Part shown: positions 37,673 through 48,936 of the stretch, piece after piece
Position numbering within the stretch: the stretch's first letter is position 1
Layout of the letters: each line of letters begins with the position of its first letter
From: Iris pallida
Lineage: Eukaryota > Streptophyta > Magnoliopsida > Asparagales > Iridaceae
DNA: 64,000 bases
Assembly: GCA_029216955.1 (NCBI GenBank)
Contig: JANAVB010005597.1
Coordinates: 44,662,966-44,726,965, forward strand
Direction: 5' to 3'
Position numbers and translations under genes: made by a program
Notes under the pieces: generated by a model
The model's input: only the letters and a program-made list of their open reading frames with translations
What the model was told of the DNA's origin: nothing
Databases searched by the model: none

Positions 37673-39021
37673 CTTATAAAAAAATTGCCGGTTTGGAATG
37701 ACCAACGTTAGCCTCTACTACACAGTGTATATATTGACCCCAACAGTGAATTATATAAATAAAATGGTGCAATTTAAGGGTTGAACAGTGGGCTATGAAT
37801 TCAGTAGCTGTGCCATCTTATTGATGTGTGAGAAGTAATTGATTTTCGGCTATAAATCAAAGTTGCGGTACAGTTATGGGCAGACAAAGTGCACGCTTCG
37901 CGGATCTGGCTATCCAATTTGAATTTGGACAATATAGGTTAGGTTGCCGTTCTTGGGCAAGACCAGTTCGTTTTGCTCCGGAGTAACATTTACAGAAGTA
38001 CTAATCGTTAGGATAAAATTCAGAAAATACATATAAAGTTTCATTTTTTTTTCTTTCCATGAATTTGTTTGAACGGAAAACATATACCAAACTTTTGTTG
38101 TTTAGCAAATCAACCCATTCATCTAAGTTTTATATAGTAAAATTGTTATAGTTGGCCAAATATCTTCATTAGAAATGACTAAAATACCTCCATACGGATA
38201 CGACCTTCCTCACATGTTGAGATTTTCTTACATTGTATAAATAAATCCGATCAACTACGGAGCATGTAAACTCCTTTGTATCCAATCGATGCAATGGTGA
38301 GTACCAATTTAGAATTGAAAGATTGCTCCTTGAGGATAGCTGAAAGCTTTCTAACAATCTAAAATCTCATATGCCGCTGAGAGAACGATGTCAGAAGAGA
38401 AATAACATTTTCTTGGGGGACTATTTTAGTTATTCGGGTGAAGTTTTGGTTAACTAGCGACACGACTGAGCAAAACTTGGATGGATGGTTGCTTGCCAAA
38501 AAAATAAAAGTTGATATATATTTTTTGATCCAACAAATTCTTATGAGGCTGCTGATATTTTATTCTCTCTCCAAATAACCAATCAGTCGTAAACTTATGA
38601 TGGTCTACCTAAAATCTTATAATAGTTAAGGAGATGATCCCATTTATAAGACATTAAATCACATTGTGTAAATATATGATAAGCTGATTCAGTACAATTG
38701 ACAACCAAACAAATTTGTTGCAATCATTTTTTTCCCCCAATTAATTATCAGTTGTATTCAGTTTATTATTGCACAGCAACCAAACCATTTTTTTCTAACT
38801 TTTAATGGAATTTTCAATTTCCATAAGTAACTACCAAAAGCACTAGGAGTACCACTATTATTAAGAAAACAGAAATAATATTTTACGGAGTACTTACATG
38901 ACTGAGTCCATCTCCACTTTATTTCATTTCTACCATGATAATTATAAGAATGAAGAAGAGTCACTAATAGGGCACCGCGCAGACGTGTGCCAAAATGGGC
39001 CACTCGTTCATAAAAACTAAA
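37673..39021. other. Unassigned AT-rich sequence
   Basis: No coding region, RNA gene or transposon end identified. Confidence 0.4.
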
Positions 39022-39504
39022 CTAATAGGGTGTCGTACGGACGGTCGAGAATCGGCACCATTCTACCACTAGTATAAATGACGGCCGACCACGTGATCCG
39101 TCGTGCAGCGCCGTAAGGACGTCGAGAAGACGTTGTACGCATAGAACGGGTGGCTGAGTGACATCGGCTGTCGTAGACGTTGTGAAGACTTCGGGGACGC
39201 CTTCGGCGTCGTAGACGAAGCGAGGCATTGAGTTGCAGACGTCGAAAGACGTTATGGCCGTCTCGTGGAGCTCTTGAGCACGCGAAGTGCACGAGGTGTG
39301 CATGTGGGACGATGATGACAAAGTCAGTGTGGACAAGATCCGCACGAATAGTTCGAAATAATATGACGACCGGCTAAAAATCCTGTGCGAGAGGACACAA
39401 AATTTAACTGAACCCGCACGTGCTGGATTAAAAAAAACGGTCACTAAAGCATTATAATCATTAACTAAATCATATCTATTATCTTGATGAATTTTAATCT
39501 CCAA
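39022..39504 (-). CDS. Unrecognised ORF, 160 codons
   Basis: The frame is in a locally GC-richer island (39.0-39.4 kb) set in AT-rich DNA. The middle reads 'ITSFDVCNSMPRFVYDAEGVPEVFTTSTTADVT', which looks more protein-like than chance frames nearby, but I cannot link it to any family. A second frame on the same strand overlaps it. It may be an old gene or transposon fragment. Confidence 0.2.
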   Translation of the reverse strand: MEIKIHQDNRYDLVNDYNALVTVFFNPARAGSVKFCVLSHRIFSRSSYYFELFVRILSTLTLSSSSHMHTSCTSRAQELHETAITSFDVCNSMPRFVYDAEGVPEVFTTSTTADVTQPPVLCVQRLLDVLTALHDGSRGRPSFILVVEWCRFSTVRTTPY

Positions 39505-40206
39505 CGCTTATTACCATTTATTTGTTTATACTGGTTCATAGCTAAAGTTTCATGATTCCTGACCATCATAAAGAGCTTAGGAAGCAAAAGTCCGAAGGTC
39601 ACTATGTTCTAACCAAATATCCTTCCAAAACTTTGCATTATGCCCTAATTACGAACTAAGTTCCAATTAGCCAAACGAAGAGATAGTCTTTCTATCTAAA
39701 ATATTCTTATTGAACTCATCTGACTCTTATGGTTTGTGAAGATGTATAACTTTCTGGATTAGACGGACTATCTCAGAATCGAACTGCAGAAAAGACGTGT
39801 AGACAGTGGACCACCGCAGAAAAGACGTGTAGACAGTGGACCCAAATGACATACAACGTAGCGTGTACAAAGTTTCGTACGTTACGTCGGATATCTCAAA
39901 AAAAATCTAAAATATTCTTAGAATACCTAAAATAAATAAAAGATGACAGAAAACACTAAGGGCCAGTTTGGTTGGATGTAGGTACATGAAAGTGTAAAAG
40001 TGGAAGTTTCATGAAGGTGTAACTCATTTGAGTTACAATGCATTCCACTTTCCAAAAAATGTTTGGATACAAAAGTTTTTGTCCCCCCGCAAGTGGAGAC
40101 TTATAATGTAGTTTATTTGGATGACCATTTGAAAGTGGCTTTGATGGACTTTGTGTGTTTGGTTAGGACATTGCAAGTGATATAATCACCCAAGTGAAGA
40201 ATTGTA
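39505..40206. other. Unassigned, with a short 30-bp tandem duplication
   Basis: Two direct copies of 'gcagaaaagacgtgtagac' plus flank lie at about 39,786-39,842. The stretch from 39,960 (ggccagtttggttgg...) looks like a decayed MITE, but its partner end was not found. Confidence 0.4.
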
Positions 40207-40575
40207 CACAAGAAAAATTATCATTTACGGCGCACAATTTACGGCACACATTGCCTGTGCGCCGTAAATGACACTCTTTTACAGCGTGCAATTCTGCGTG
40301 CCATAAAAGAGTTAATTTTTGTGTCTTTTACGGCGTGTTTTACCCGCACGCCGTAATTGCAAACGCATTTACGGCATGTATTTTCCTGCGCCATGAATGA
40401 TAACTTAATTACGACACTCGTTTTTGCATGCCTTAAATGTTAAGTTATTTATGGCATGCGTTCTTGTGCGTCGTGAATGAGATCTCAATTACGGCGTTCC
40501 TCAGCACGCCATGAATGTTGTTTTATTTACGGCATGCATTGTATGCGCCGTAATTGACAGCTTTTTTACCCAGCA
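40207..40575. mobile_element. CACTA-like subterminal repeat region (fragment)
   Basis: Many copies of 'ttacggcgtgc' and its complement 'gcacgccgtaa' lie in alternating orientation after 'cacaagaaaaattatc', which resembles a worn CACTACAAGAAAA terminus. No transposase is seen, so it is a solo end or deletion derivative. Confidence 0.45.
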
Positions 40576-40860
40576 CGATGTTAAAATTAAAATTAAGATC
40601 ATAACTTATTTTGGCACGATGTTAAGATTAAGAATAACTTATTTACGACATCTTTTTTTTTTCTCCATTTTTGCATGATGTTAAGATTAAGAATAACTTA
40701 TTTAATCTATATATTTATGTTAATTTTTAATATTGATGTTAAGATTAAAATTAAAATTAAAACTAAATTAAAATTTATCAATCCATATTTTAAAAATAAA
40801 AAAATGATTAGATATGTATTATTTTTAATATTGCGATAAGTTTATTTTTTTTTAAATTAA
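40576..40860. other. AT-rich sequence with short duplications
   Basis: Contains two copies of 'gatgttaagattaagaataa' at about 40,619-40,647 and 40,678-40,706. No other feature. Confidence 0.5.
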
Positions 40861-41125
40861 CTCTACAAGAAAATACATTTTTAGCAACATAGTTTAGCGA
40901 CATAAGATCTTTTGTGTCTCCAAAAGCTTAATTTTTATATGTATTGGCGGCATTGATTTTAGTGTGTCGCAAAATCCACAAAAAAATTCAGGAGCGGGAA
41001 CCAAATACTAATCCCGCCAAAGCCTCACCTTTTGCCTAAATTGATTGTTAAGATAACATGTCATTGAATGGTCCCGTGTCTTTGGCGACATATGGTTCTG
41101 TTGCAAAACTACATTTTCTTTTTTT
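40861..41125. mobile_element. Short CACTA-like MITE
   Basis: The left end 'ctctacaagaaaatac' is one base off the CACTACAAGAAAA terminus common in plants and is followed by 'tagcgacata' motifs. The right end, reversed, reads 'aagaaaatgtagttttgcaac', similar to the left. The length of about 265 bp leaves no room for a gene. Confidence 0.45.
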
Positions 41126-41401
41126 TTATGATTTTTAATTACAATAATAATATCAAAAAACAATTCAATACAAAATTCCCAACCCTATTCGACCGTGAGC
41201 TCTCCCTCTCCCTCTATTTCATTCTCCATCTTTCTACCCCTCTCTCTCCCGATCTCCAAATTAAAAAATTGCATTCACATCCTGACCCTGGAAGAACTCA
41301 CGTACTTTTCTCTCTTTCTCTCTCTCTCTCTCTCCTCGATCTACTCCGACTATTGCCAGATCCCAAAACCCCAACCCTAATTTTCCTTCTTCGAGGAAGT
41401 A

Positions 41402-41630
41402 ATGGAGATAGCGCGGGCGAAGGCACGAAGAATCGATAGCCAGCATCGAGTGCCTCTACCACTTGCTCGAGTTCTCCACCAAGACCCTCCCCGACAAGCA
41501 TCTCAACGGCCTTATACCCATCATCGTCGAGAGTCTCAGGGAATGGAAGTAGCCCATCTTGGACGCTACAAACCAGCTACTCGTAACTCTCATGGAGGTA
41601 CAAACCGAAAACCTAACCTTAGATTTTTGA
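41402..41630 (+). pseudogene. Unrecognised gene fragment (first-exon-like)
   Basis: A pyrimidine-rich leader (41,170-41,340) precedes an ATG at 41,402, as in many plant first exons. The ATG frame is not the protein-like one. A frame shifted by +1 reads 'SIASIECLYHLLEFSTKTL', then 'NGLIPIIVESLREWK', an amber stop near 41,550, then 'PILDATNQLLVTLME'. The helical, leucine-rich pattern suggests a HEAT/ARM-type repeat protein, without a specific match. The frame change and stop suggest a broken gene. Segments near 42,620-42,660 and 42,731-42,790 have exon-like limits but stay unassigned. Confidence 0.35.
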
Positions 41631-43117
41631 ATAATTTTGTTTGTTTTTGACACTAGATTGAGTACTTTTGGGATTTAGGGCTTTAAGAAGATTCATTGAT
41701 TGTTAAAAGTCTTTTTTTTTATTGGTACTGACATGTAGGCTTCATATTGATTCATTGATTGTTGAAAGTCCTCAAGTTCTCCACCACTTCCATTCTTTTA
41801 ATATTGACATGTAGGATTCATTCACATCTTGTTTAACTTTTTATGCTTCAATGCGAGTATGATTCTCATTACATTTGTTCCTTGTTTAAATATTGATGAT
41901 GTTTATTATGTAATGACTAAAAATTTCTAATTTTTATTCCATTTTTGTGTCTTATATTTGAGGATTGAATAAAAATGAATCTAGTTATTATTGTTTTCAT
42001 GTTGAATCAATAGATTTTGGTTGTATAAAGACAATATTCTTTTTGTTATGAACCCAGATGAAAATTAGTCCCTTTTTGCCGAGCTATAGAGAGCTTGCGT
42101 CGGGAAGCTTGTCACAATCCTTTGAATCAGGGAGAAGGTCTTTTATTTCCCCAAGGTCCCATAAGTTACCAACTCAGCATGTTCAAGCCATAAACGGCCA
42201 TAAGTTTCCAACTAAGTTTGTTGAAGCCACAAATTGCCGTAAGTTTTTAGCACTAGTACTCCAATTAACTTGTGAATAACTTACACATCTTGTTACACTT
42301 GATTATAGTTTCCCTATCATTATTTCCTCATGTTCTAAAAAAGTTGAAGTTGCAGTCCAGATAAGCCATTACTAAGTGTGGTTTATATGGTCAAACTAAA
42401 TTTATTGAAAATATTATGCTCTGAATTTATGTCTAACTTATTGAACTTACAATAGATTTGTACTCACTTGTACTGTTAAGTTCACGTTGACATTTAACTC
42501 AACTCAGATTGAATACCCCTGAGGATAGAAGTGCTAGGTGTTTTGTTCTAATGGTATTTGCATAATTAGAATCAGATTATTTTAATTTACATTATGGTTT
42601 TCTTATATGTCTATGCCAGAAAAGATCACCTAAAGATCCTGGTTTCTCCAAAGTCCAAACCTATGTCATGGTATTTTTTTTATTGCTATTTTATGACGAA
42701 TGTTTCATGAGAGAAGTTTGTTTATTTTAGAGTTATATTAAAACTTGGAAAATGAACACAACAAAGGTGACTGCTATACTGACATTTCTGGTAGGTTGAG
42801 TTTTATTCTTTTAATGTTACTATTATGCTATTTACCCCACCTCCACGAGTTTCTTAGGGTGTCTCTTTGCAAATTTCTTTATGTTGTTGTTATGCCTGGG
42901 TACCCAGTATTTATTATTTGAAATATTGCATCCCCTAACCATGGCCAAAAATTTGAATTGATGCAACAGGAGCATCACTGGATGCATAGCACTGTTTGTT
43001 GATTGATTCCTGATTATGTTGCATGACTTGATGCCTATTTGTGCTTCCAGATTCTTGTGTTAATGCTGAAAACAAGACTTGTTAATGCTGAAATTGTACA
43101 ACTATTTTTTTAGAAGT
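41631..43117. other. Intron-like AT-rich sequence
   Basis: Composition resembles plant introns. Two short exon-like stretches lie at about 42,620-42,660 and 42,731-42,790, the second ending in 'ctgacatttctg|gtaggt'. No recognised product. Confidence 0.3.
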
Positions 43118-43230
43118 AAGATGCTATTTCATTTCTAGATGTAGACTATGGAAGACTATGGAGTAATGTGGTCATGAATGTCAACATTACTAGATGTAAA
43201 CATAGGTCATACGCTATCGAAGACTATGGA
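43118..43230. repeat. Dispersed repeat shared with 63.3-63.5 kb
   Basis: Segments such as 'agatgctatttcatttctag', 'actatggaagactatgg' and 'gatgtaaacataggtcat' recur at 63,315-63,505, partly inverted there. No coding capacity. Confidence 0.7.
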
Positions 43231-43259
43231 ATATAACCACAATTATATGGAATAAAAAA

Positions 43260-43390
43260 ATCAAAAAATACGGCCGCCTAGGGCCCGCCTTAGCCCGCCT
43301 AGCCGCCTAGCGCACCGCCTAGGGGGTTTTCGGTGCGGTGGGCCGGCGCCTAGCGCCTAGACGGACGCCTAGGCCAATTTTTAGAAAACT
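43260..43390. repeat. GC-rich 'gccgcctagcg' repeat cluster
   Basis: Repeated gcctag/ctaggc units in about 130 bp, far more GC-rich than the flanks. Self-complementary, so it can fold. It may be a remnant of a small element; no ends were defined. Confidence 0.6.
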
Positions 43391-44450
43391 GGCGGCAGCC
43401 CAAGAATTATAAAAAATGTAATAGGAATTACGTGAGACTCAAAAGACTCACACACCTATTCTAGAGAGATGTGTGAAAGTTATTGCCTTATGGTATGGTC
43501 GCCCCGAATAACGGTCATTATGCAACTACGACTACGTGATGTGAGCACTTCCAATTGGTTTTCTATTTTCGGATGTCCTCTCTCGACTGGATTTTGGTCC
43601 ACCTACTACGAGGATCCTGTATCCTGTACATCGTCTTTCTCCATCTCTTTTAGGAGAAATTTACCAATTGCGACTTAGGGCCCCACAAGATAGAGAATAA
43701 AGAAAAATCAGATACTTATTATGACGCTTGGTTCGGGGCTTGATTCTTGGTTTATGTGGTTTGAATGCATCTTGTTTGATTGCTTTACTTGATTTCTCAC
43801 GACACAAGGTAATCTTGATGTCATGACCCGGTTATCTGAGTGACTTGTGATTATTCAGCCAATTAATCAGTTTACCTTTGAAACCTTTAGTTCGATTATT
43901 CAGTTATCTGAGTGACTTGCGATTATTCGGCTTAAATAGTTCGATTATCAATTTCTTTTGGACCGGTTAGGCCAACCGTAGCAGTTTACCTTTGAAACCT
44001 TTATACTGGCCAATATATCGGTCATAGTGGGAGATATCCTACACATAGAGTGTAACTAATACCTTTTCGCTTATAACTTGTGTGTCTATCAGTCTATATT
44101 GCACATGTCAAACCACATGAGACTATTTTCCTCATCTTATTCTCAATTGAACTTGATGTATCAATACCAAGAGACAAATATGAAGCAAATAACTTGCGGT
44201 TTATATAATTGACTAGAAACCTTCATTGTATGCGCTAGAGGATCGTAAGCAGCAGCCCCATATAATGAGATTTTGGCTGCAAACATCTCGACTCTAACCT
44301 GCATCCTTGTAGCTTTAGGAAGACATGCATTACATGCTTGAGTTGATGTGACATTACATATTCAAGCTCTAAGCTTCATGTGCCAAGTCTCAGGCCTGAC
44401 AAATGGCCCCTTTAATTAGCTAGGGTCGGTTATTGTTGTTTGGATGGGCC
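43391..44450. other. Unassigned sequence left of LARD-2
   Basis: A local duplication ('ttatctgagtgacttg.gattattc.gc' and 'cagtttacctttgaaacctt', each twice, 43,840-44,010) is the only structure seen. A 70-codon frame at 43,469-43,678 has no recognised homology. Confidence 0.4.
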
Positions 44451-44455
44451 CAAGG

Positions 44456-46849
44456 TGTCACGCCCCGCTCCCGCAGGAGCGATCGTCCTCGCTAAGTCGT
44501 GATGTCGCACGAGCCTAGATTGCGCTCGTGCAAGGCGGGTTCCATAACGGCCGATTTCAGCGGCTGCGACAGGGTCGTCGCACAGAAGTCCCATGCAGAG
44601 ACATTGAATCATAGCAGCGGAAATTAAGAACAAACACAAGTCATGCAAAAGAAGATCTTTATTGATATTGAAACATAGATTACAATAGGGCGCAATGCCA
44701 AGATTATAAGTCTCTCGAGCTCACTCAAGCTCACTCATCTCACATTACAAGTCACTCAGCTCTCTCTCATCTCTCAACACAAGTCTTGAGCCGACGGAAG
44801 CTTCGGAAGGCGATGTCCATACATTATGTCCTGTATAAGTCTTTACTCCATGCGGTTGCGCGCTTCGAATCGCCAAGGAACTCCGTGCCTTGACGCATCC
44901 AAGCGAGCTCCGCGCCACGAGCTTCTACCTGTGCCTGTACATGTAAACTATGTGGGTGTCAGTACTCAACTGTACTGGTGGAATGAGCTCCTCGTCCACC
45001 CATACAAATCCGACACGTTTGATTTACTTTTGTGCAACTTAGTCCCCTTTATGATTGTCTTTCTACTCTTGCCTTAGGATCAGTTTTTAGGACCGACGCC
45101 TTGGCCTATTCCGTGTCTCTAGACTATCTCGCGCTTGCAACGTTAACCTATCGAGTCATGTTTGCCTTTACGGCTTAAAATCAGAGACGCACTACGCGAT
45201 GAAGCTCCATTCCCGTGTGACCGTGCTTCAAATCTATCATACATTGCCTCGCAATTCAACATGACTTAACCATATCGCTGCCTCGCGACCCTTGCTACTT
45301 TGATCACCAATTGACCCAATCAAGACTTGTGAATGTTAGTGTCACTCAACCAACTTTGCCTTGTGGCGGTTTTTTGACTTAAACTTAAACAACTCAACCA
45401 ACTTATGCAACTCATATGCCGACAACGCAGGACTCGACGCCACATCTCGTGCCGAAGCACGTCGTCTATGTTGTATCCATTCTTAAGCCCAAACATTTGT
45501 ATTCTAACTGTACACACATTCCACAACTCAACTCAATCCAAAGGCATACAAGCGGATTGCCACCATGCCGATTTATCTATATGATTTGGTCACTGACTCC
45601 CAGAGCCATCGTGGACTCGTCTAGCTTTTGTTAGACGGGTGCTCTTTCAGCGCAAGGTAGCTAGCCCCGCTGCAAGTCCCCGCCTAACCCGTGCAAAGCA
45701 CACCTAATTACTCGTTTCCAATCGACGGCCGCAACGGTCCTGTGGCCGTCGGGTTGTCGTACGGGGAAACGACTCACCCTGTCGACAAGTTGTCCATGAC
45801 CATGTAAGACTCGACTCAAACTGACGTCTCACACAGTCATGCTACCTCTTTCTTCTAAGACTGCCTCGCCGACCTGTAGCCGCTAGCATACTTCTTTCTT
45901 CTGGGATCGCCTAGCCGACCTATAGCCGCGAGGCCTCGCCGACCTGTAGTCGCGAGCATTCTTTTTATGTTACCATATCATTTTATTCAACTCAAAATGA
46001 CCATTTGATAGCCCTTTTTCTAAACTCACTTTTGAATCAACCGTGGCTCGTGCCTTAAACACTACGTCTGTGCATCGTGCCTCAAACCGACTTACGTTCT
46101 ACGCGACGCTATCGTCCAAGTCATATTTTTATGACGAGCCTTGGAATCGTGGGACTATTTAACTAGACAGCCGCAGAATAAGCGGGACAGCACTTGGAAT
46201 GACTTAGGTCGACCGGCATAACTTTGCCTAACTTACTCAAGCCTACAACTTAACGAGCAAAGGCTGCGTCAAGCCTTGCCTCGATGGAACATGCCGTGCA
46301 CGCATTCAACTTTGAACGACCAAGTCATTTGGGCGCCTAGACTTACGCCAGCAGTCGTGCGACACAAGTTAACTCATAGGACGGGTCAAGGCTATGCCAA
46401 GCCTTGGACGATGGGACTGTGCATGCTTTATGAAGCATTCATGCGGGCGACGCCTATGACTTAGGCTTCGTTCATAACTTTGCCAACTCAAACAACTTTT
46501 CTTCTCCTAAGCCACGGGACGAAGGATCGAGTGTCATTTCCAAAGCACGTCGTGCACCAACTCTAAGACGATCATTGGAACTTTCCATATTCTAACTCAA
46601 TTCGACCGTCGGGATTATTCCCTTTAGCATGTGGATTCGTCACTTTTATTATCAAGCCTACTTGTGCAAGTTGAAAATATGCGATTTATTATGTGAAGGC
46701 TAAGATGAGGTAAGTTTACCGAAACTATCCCACCTGAGCAAGCGGTCGCCTCGACCGAGCGATGTCTCCGAGTAGCCGTTGCAAGGCTAAGTCCGAACTT
46801 CGTCGGCGTTTCGATTCCTCCGATTGACTGAGCGGGACGGGGCACTACA
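44456..46849 (-). repeat. LARD-2 3' LTR (left)
   Basis: Starts tgtcacgccccgctcccg, ends gacggggcactaca. Carries the stem GCACGAGC/GCTCGTGC at 44,507-44,514/44,524-44,531. Contains repeats of 'gcctcgccgacctgtagccgcgag' near 45,860-45,960. Frames inside occur in both LTRs. Confidence 0.9.
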
Positions 46850-48919
46850 TCATACACCACTCAGAAAAAGTTTCGTCCTCGAAACTAACTGAGTACTTAC
46901 TTATCGACTTATCACTCATTTCAACATTCAAGGACCCTCGCACGTACTACTCCTATGTATTCACTCAAATTCCAGCCACGTTCGTGCTACCCTCAATCCT
47001 TTCTTCAAAACTTACGATCTTAAAATCCCCGACACTTCCCCATTCCTCAAATCTCACTGGAATTCAACGTATAACTTAGTATGGATCGTGCACATATCTT
47101 AGGCGTCCCTAAAATACATGCATTTCAACCAAGCCTCGTGATAGCGAATCCCGCCATCACCACTCGAGTCGGATCGTACACGCATTTAAGCGTCCTTGAT
47201 ATACATGCATGTCTACCGAGCCTCATGAGTGGTGCCTTCACCATTCCTATCGCTCCGCACCGGAATGTCTGCCTAACCGCTAGGCTATGTCTTTCCGTCA
47301 GTATTGGAATCATAGTTCCCAAACAACGATATCAACACTGACCCCATCCTAAGGTCAAACTAAGTTGATAGTACGGGGTTTTCTACCCAAGCTCGTATCA
47401 CTCCGATTTCTAAACATCGAGCATCGATTTCCTACGCATATTCCAATATTTCGTCGCACGAGATCTGAGTCGTTCAGCAAAGCCATCCTATGACAACTTA
47501 CGTTTCAACCAATCCTCGTCAAGGTCATATCGCTCGTTCATCAAACCGTTTCGCATAGTCTATCTCTTCGTACACGTTCGATATAATCCGTCCATCAATC
47601 CTTCCCGAATCAAGCACGCTTATGACGTAAATTGTCGCTAACCAAAATTTCACATTCCATATTCCCTACGTCATCTATTCTAATTCACGTAATCGATCAT
47701 ATGGTCGTCTAGCTTAACAATATGATGCGCCCCGATCTCACGCGAGTCAGATTATCCACGGTGGGCATGAATCACATGCACGCTTTAGCTGGATAATTAT
47801 CCTCATCGGAACGTAACTCTTGTTTTGCGTCTAGACCAATTCATTTTTGATGCACGGATTGGACCTACTCAATCCTCAAGTTTATTCCATTCATCAATCG
47901 CAAGTCTAAACATCCTCAAATTTTCCTCCGCATCAAACCGACAAGTCAAGACAATCAAAGTTGCCGCGTCCTAAATTTCCGAGTTCGATCATTCCCGCGA
48001 CATGAATCACCATGTCAGCGCTCACGCAGAACGATCGTCCCCAAATCCGACGCAACGCATGTGCGAGGCTAGGGTTGCGCTCGCACAAGACAAGTATGTC
48101 GACGCTGTGGTTATCCGCGTAACCATCAAGACAAAGATCATTTTCATCCAACATTCATCTCAATCAAAATTCCAAGTATAGCATCCAACCGAACAATAAC
48201 ACTTGCACGATCGTTTTTCGTCAAGTTAGAGTACCCCCGAGTTATCGCATATCGATCTTTGATACGCCTCAATACCATCGACGATGTGCATAACCTGACG
48301 ATATTCCTTTGCAACCAAATTTCGAGTCATACGAATGATGCTATCGTCCGACTGGATAATCTCCTCAACATTCAAGTTCCAGTTCAATCATTATCCCTCG
48401 AATCCTTAATCGATCGATCGACATCCCTGAGGCTATCGCATACACCACTCAGGGATGAAGTCATTCAACAAATCCTCAACTTATCATTTGATTCAAAATT
48501 GACTTCTTCAAGTTTTCCGTTCGAACCATTCCTCGAATTCCAAGCACGCTCACCTATATCGCACCGACGTTATTGTCGCTCGATAGCACCCCTATCGACA
48601 GTTATCCCACATTTACTCAATCGAGTTCAACTCATTCTAGCTCGAACATTTCAATTCCCGCACTCGACTTTTCTAAGGTCGACGCAACTTTGGTATATAT
48701 GCCCAGCCCGACTTAGCCAACCATGCTTACGCAAACCATCTTTTGTTTTGTTATCAAAAACTGTTCTCCTACGTTTTGTAAAATAGATAGACTTATTGTA
48801 TGGACATCCCGTAGAACATTTGAGAGAGAGCACACCAACCATATCAATATGCGGAAGCAACAGAGTTTGCGGAAACAACGAGTTAAAGAATTCAATTGAT
48901 AGTCCAAGGACGTAAAGCC
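46850..48919 (-). other. LARD-2 internal region, no intact gene
   Basis: The 'tttcgtcctcgaaac' block adjoins the left LTR, as in LARD-1 and the gypsy element. Blocks shared with LARD-1 lie at about 47,071-47,136 (with a second copy at 47,170-47,225), 47,985-48,150 and 48,215-48,320. On the minus strand the second reads 'VDILVLCERNPSLAH' and 'MVIHVAGMIEL', close to the LARD-1 remnants. The frame at 47,933-48,154 covers that block but has no known domain. Probably decayed coding sequence or conserved RNA signals. Confidence 0.7.
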
Positions 48920-48921
48920 GT

Positions 48922-48933
48922 GCTCTGATACCA
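48922..48933 (-). promoter_or_regulatory. LARD-2 primer-binding site (tRNA-iMet)
   Basis: The reverse complement TGGTATCAGAGC, three bases from the right LTR, pairs with the 3' end of initiator tRNA-Met. It fixes the orientation. Confidence 0.85.
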
Positions 48934-48936
48934 TTA

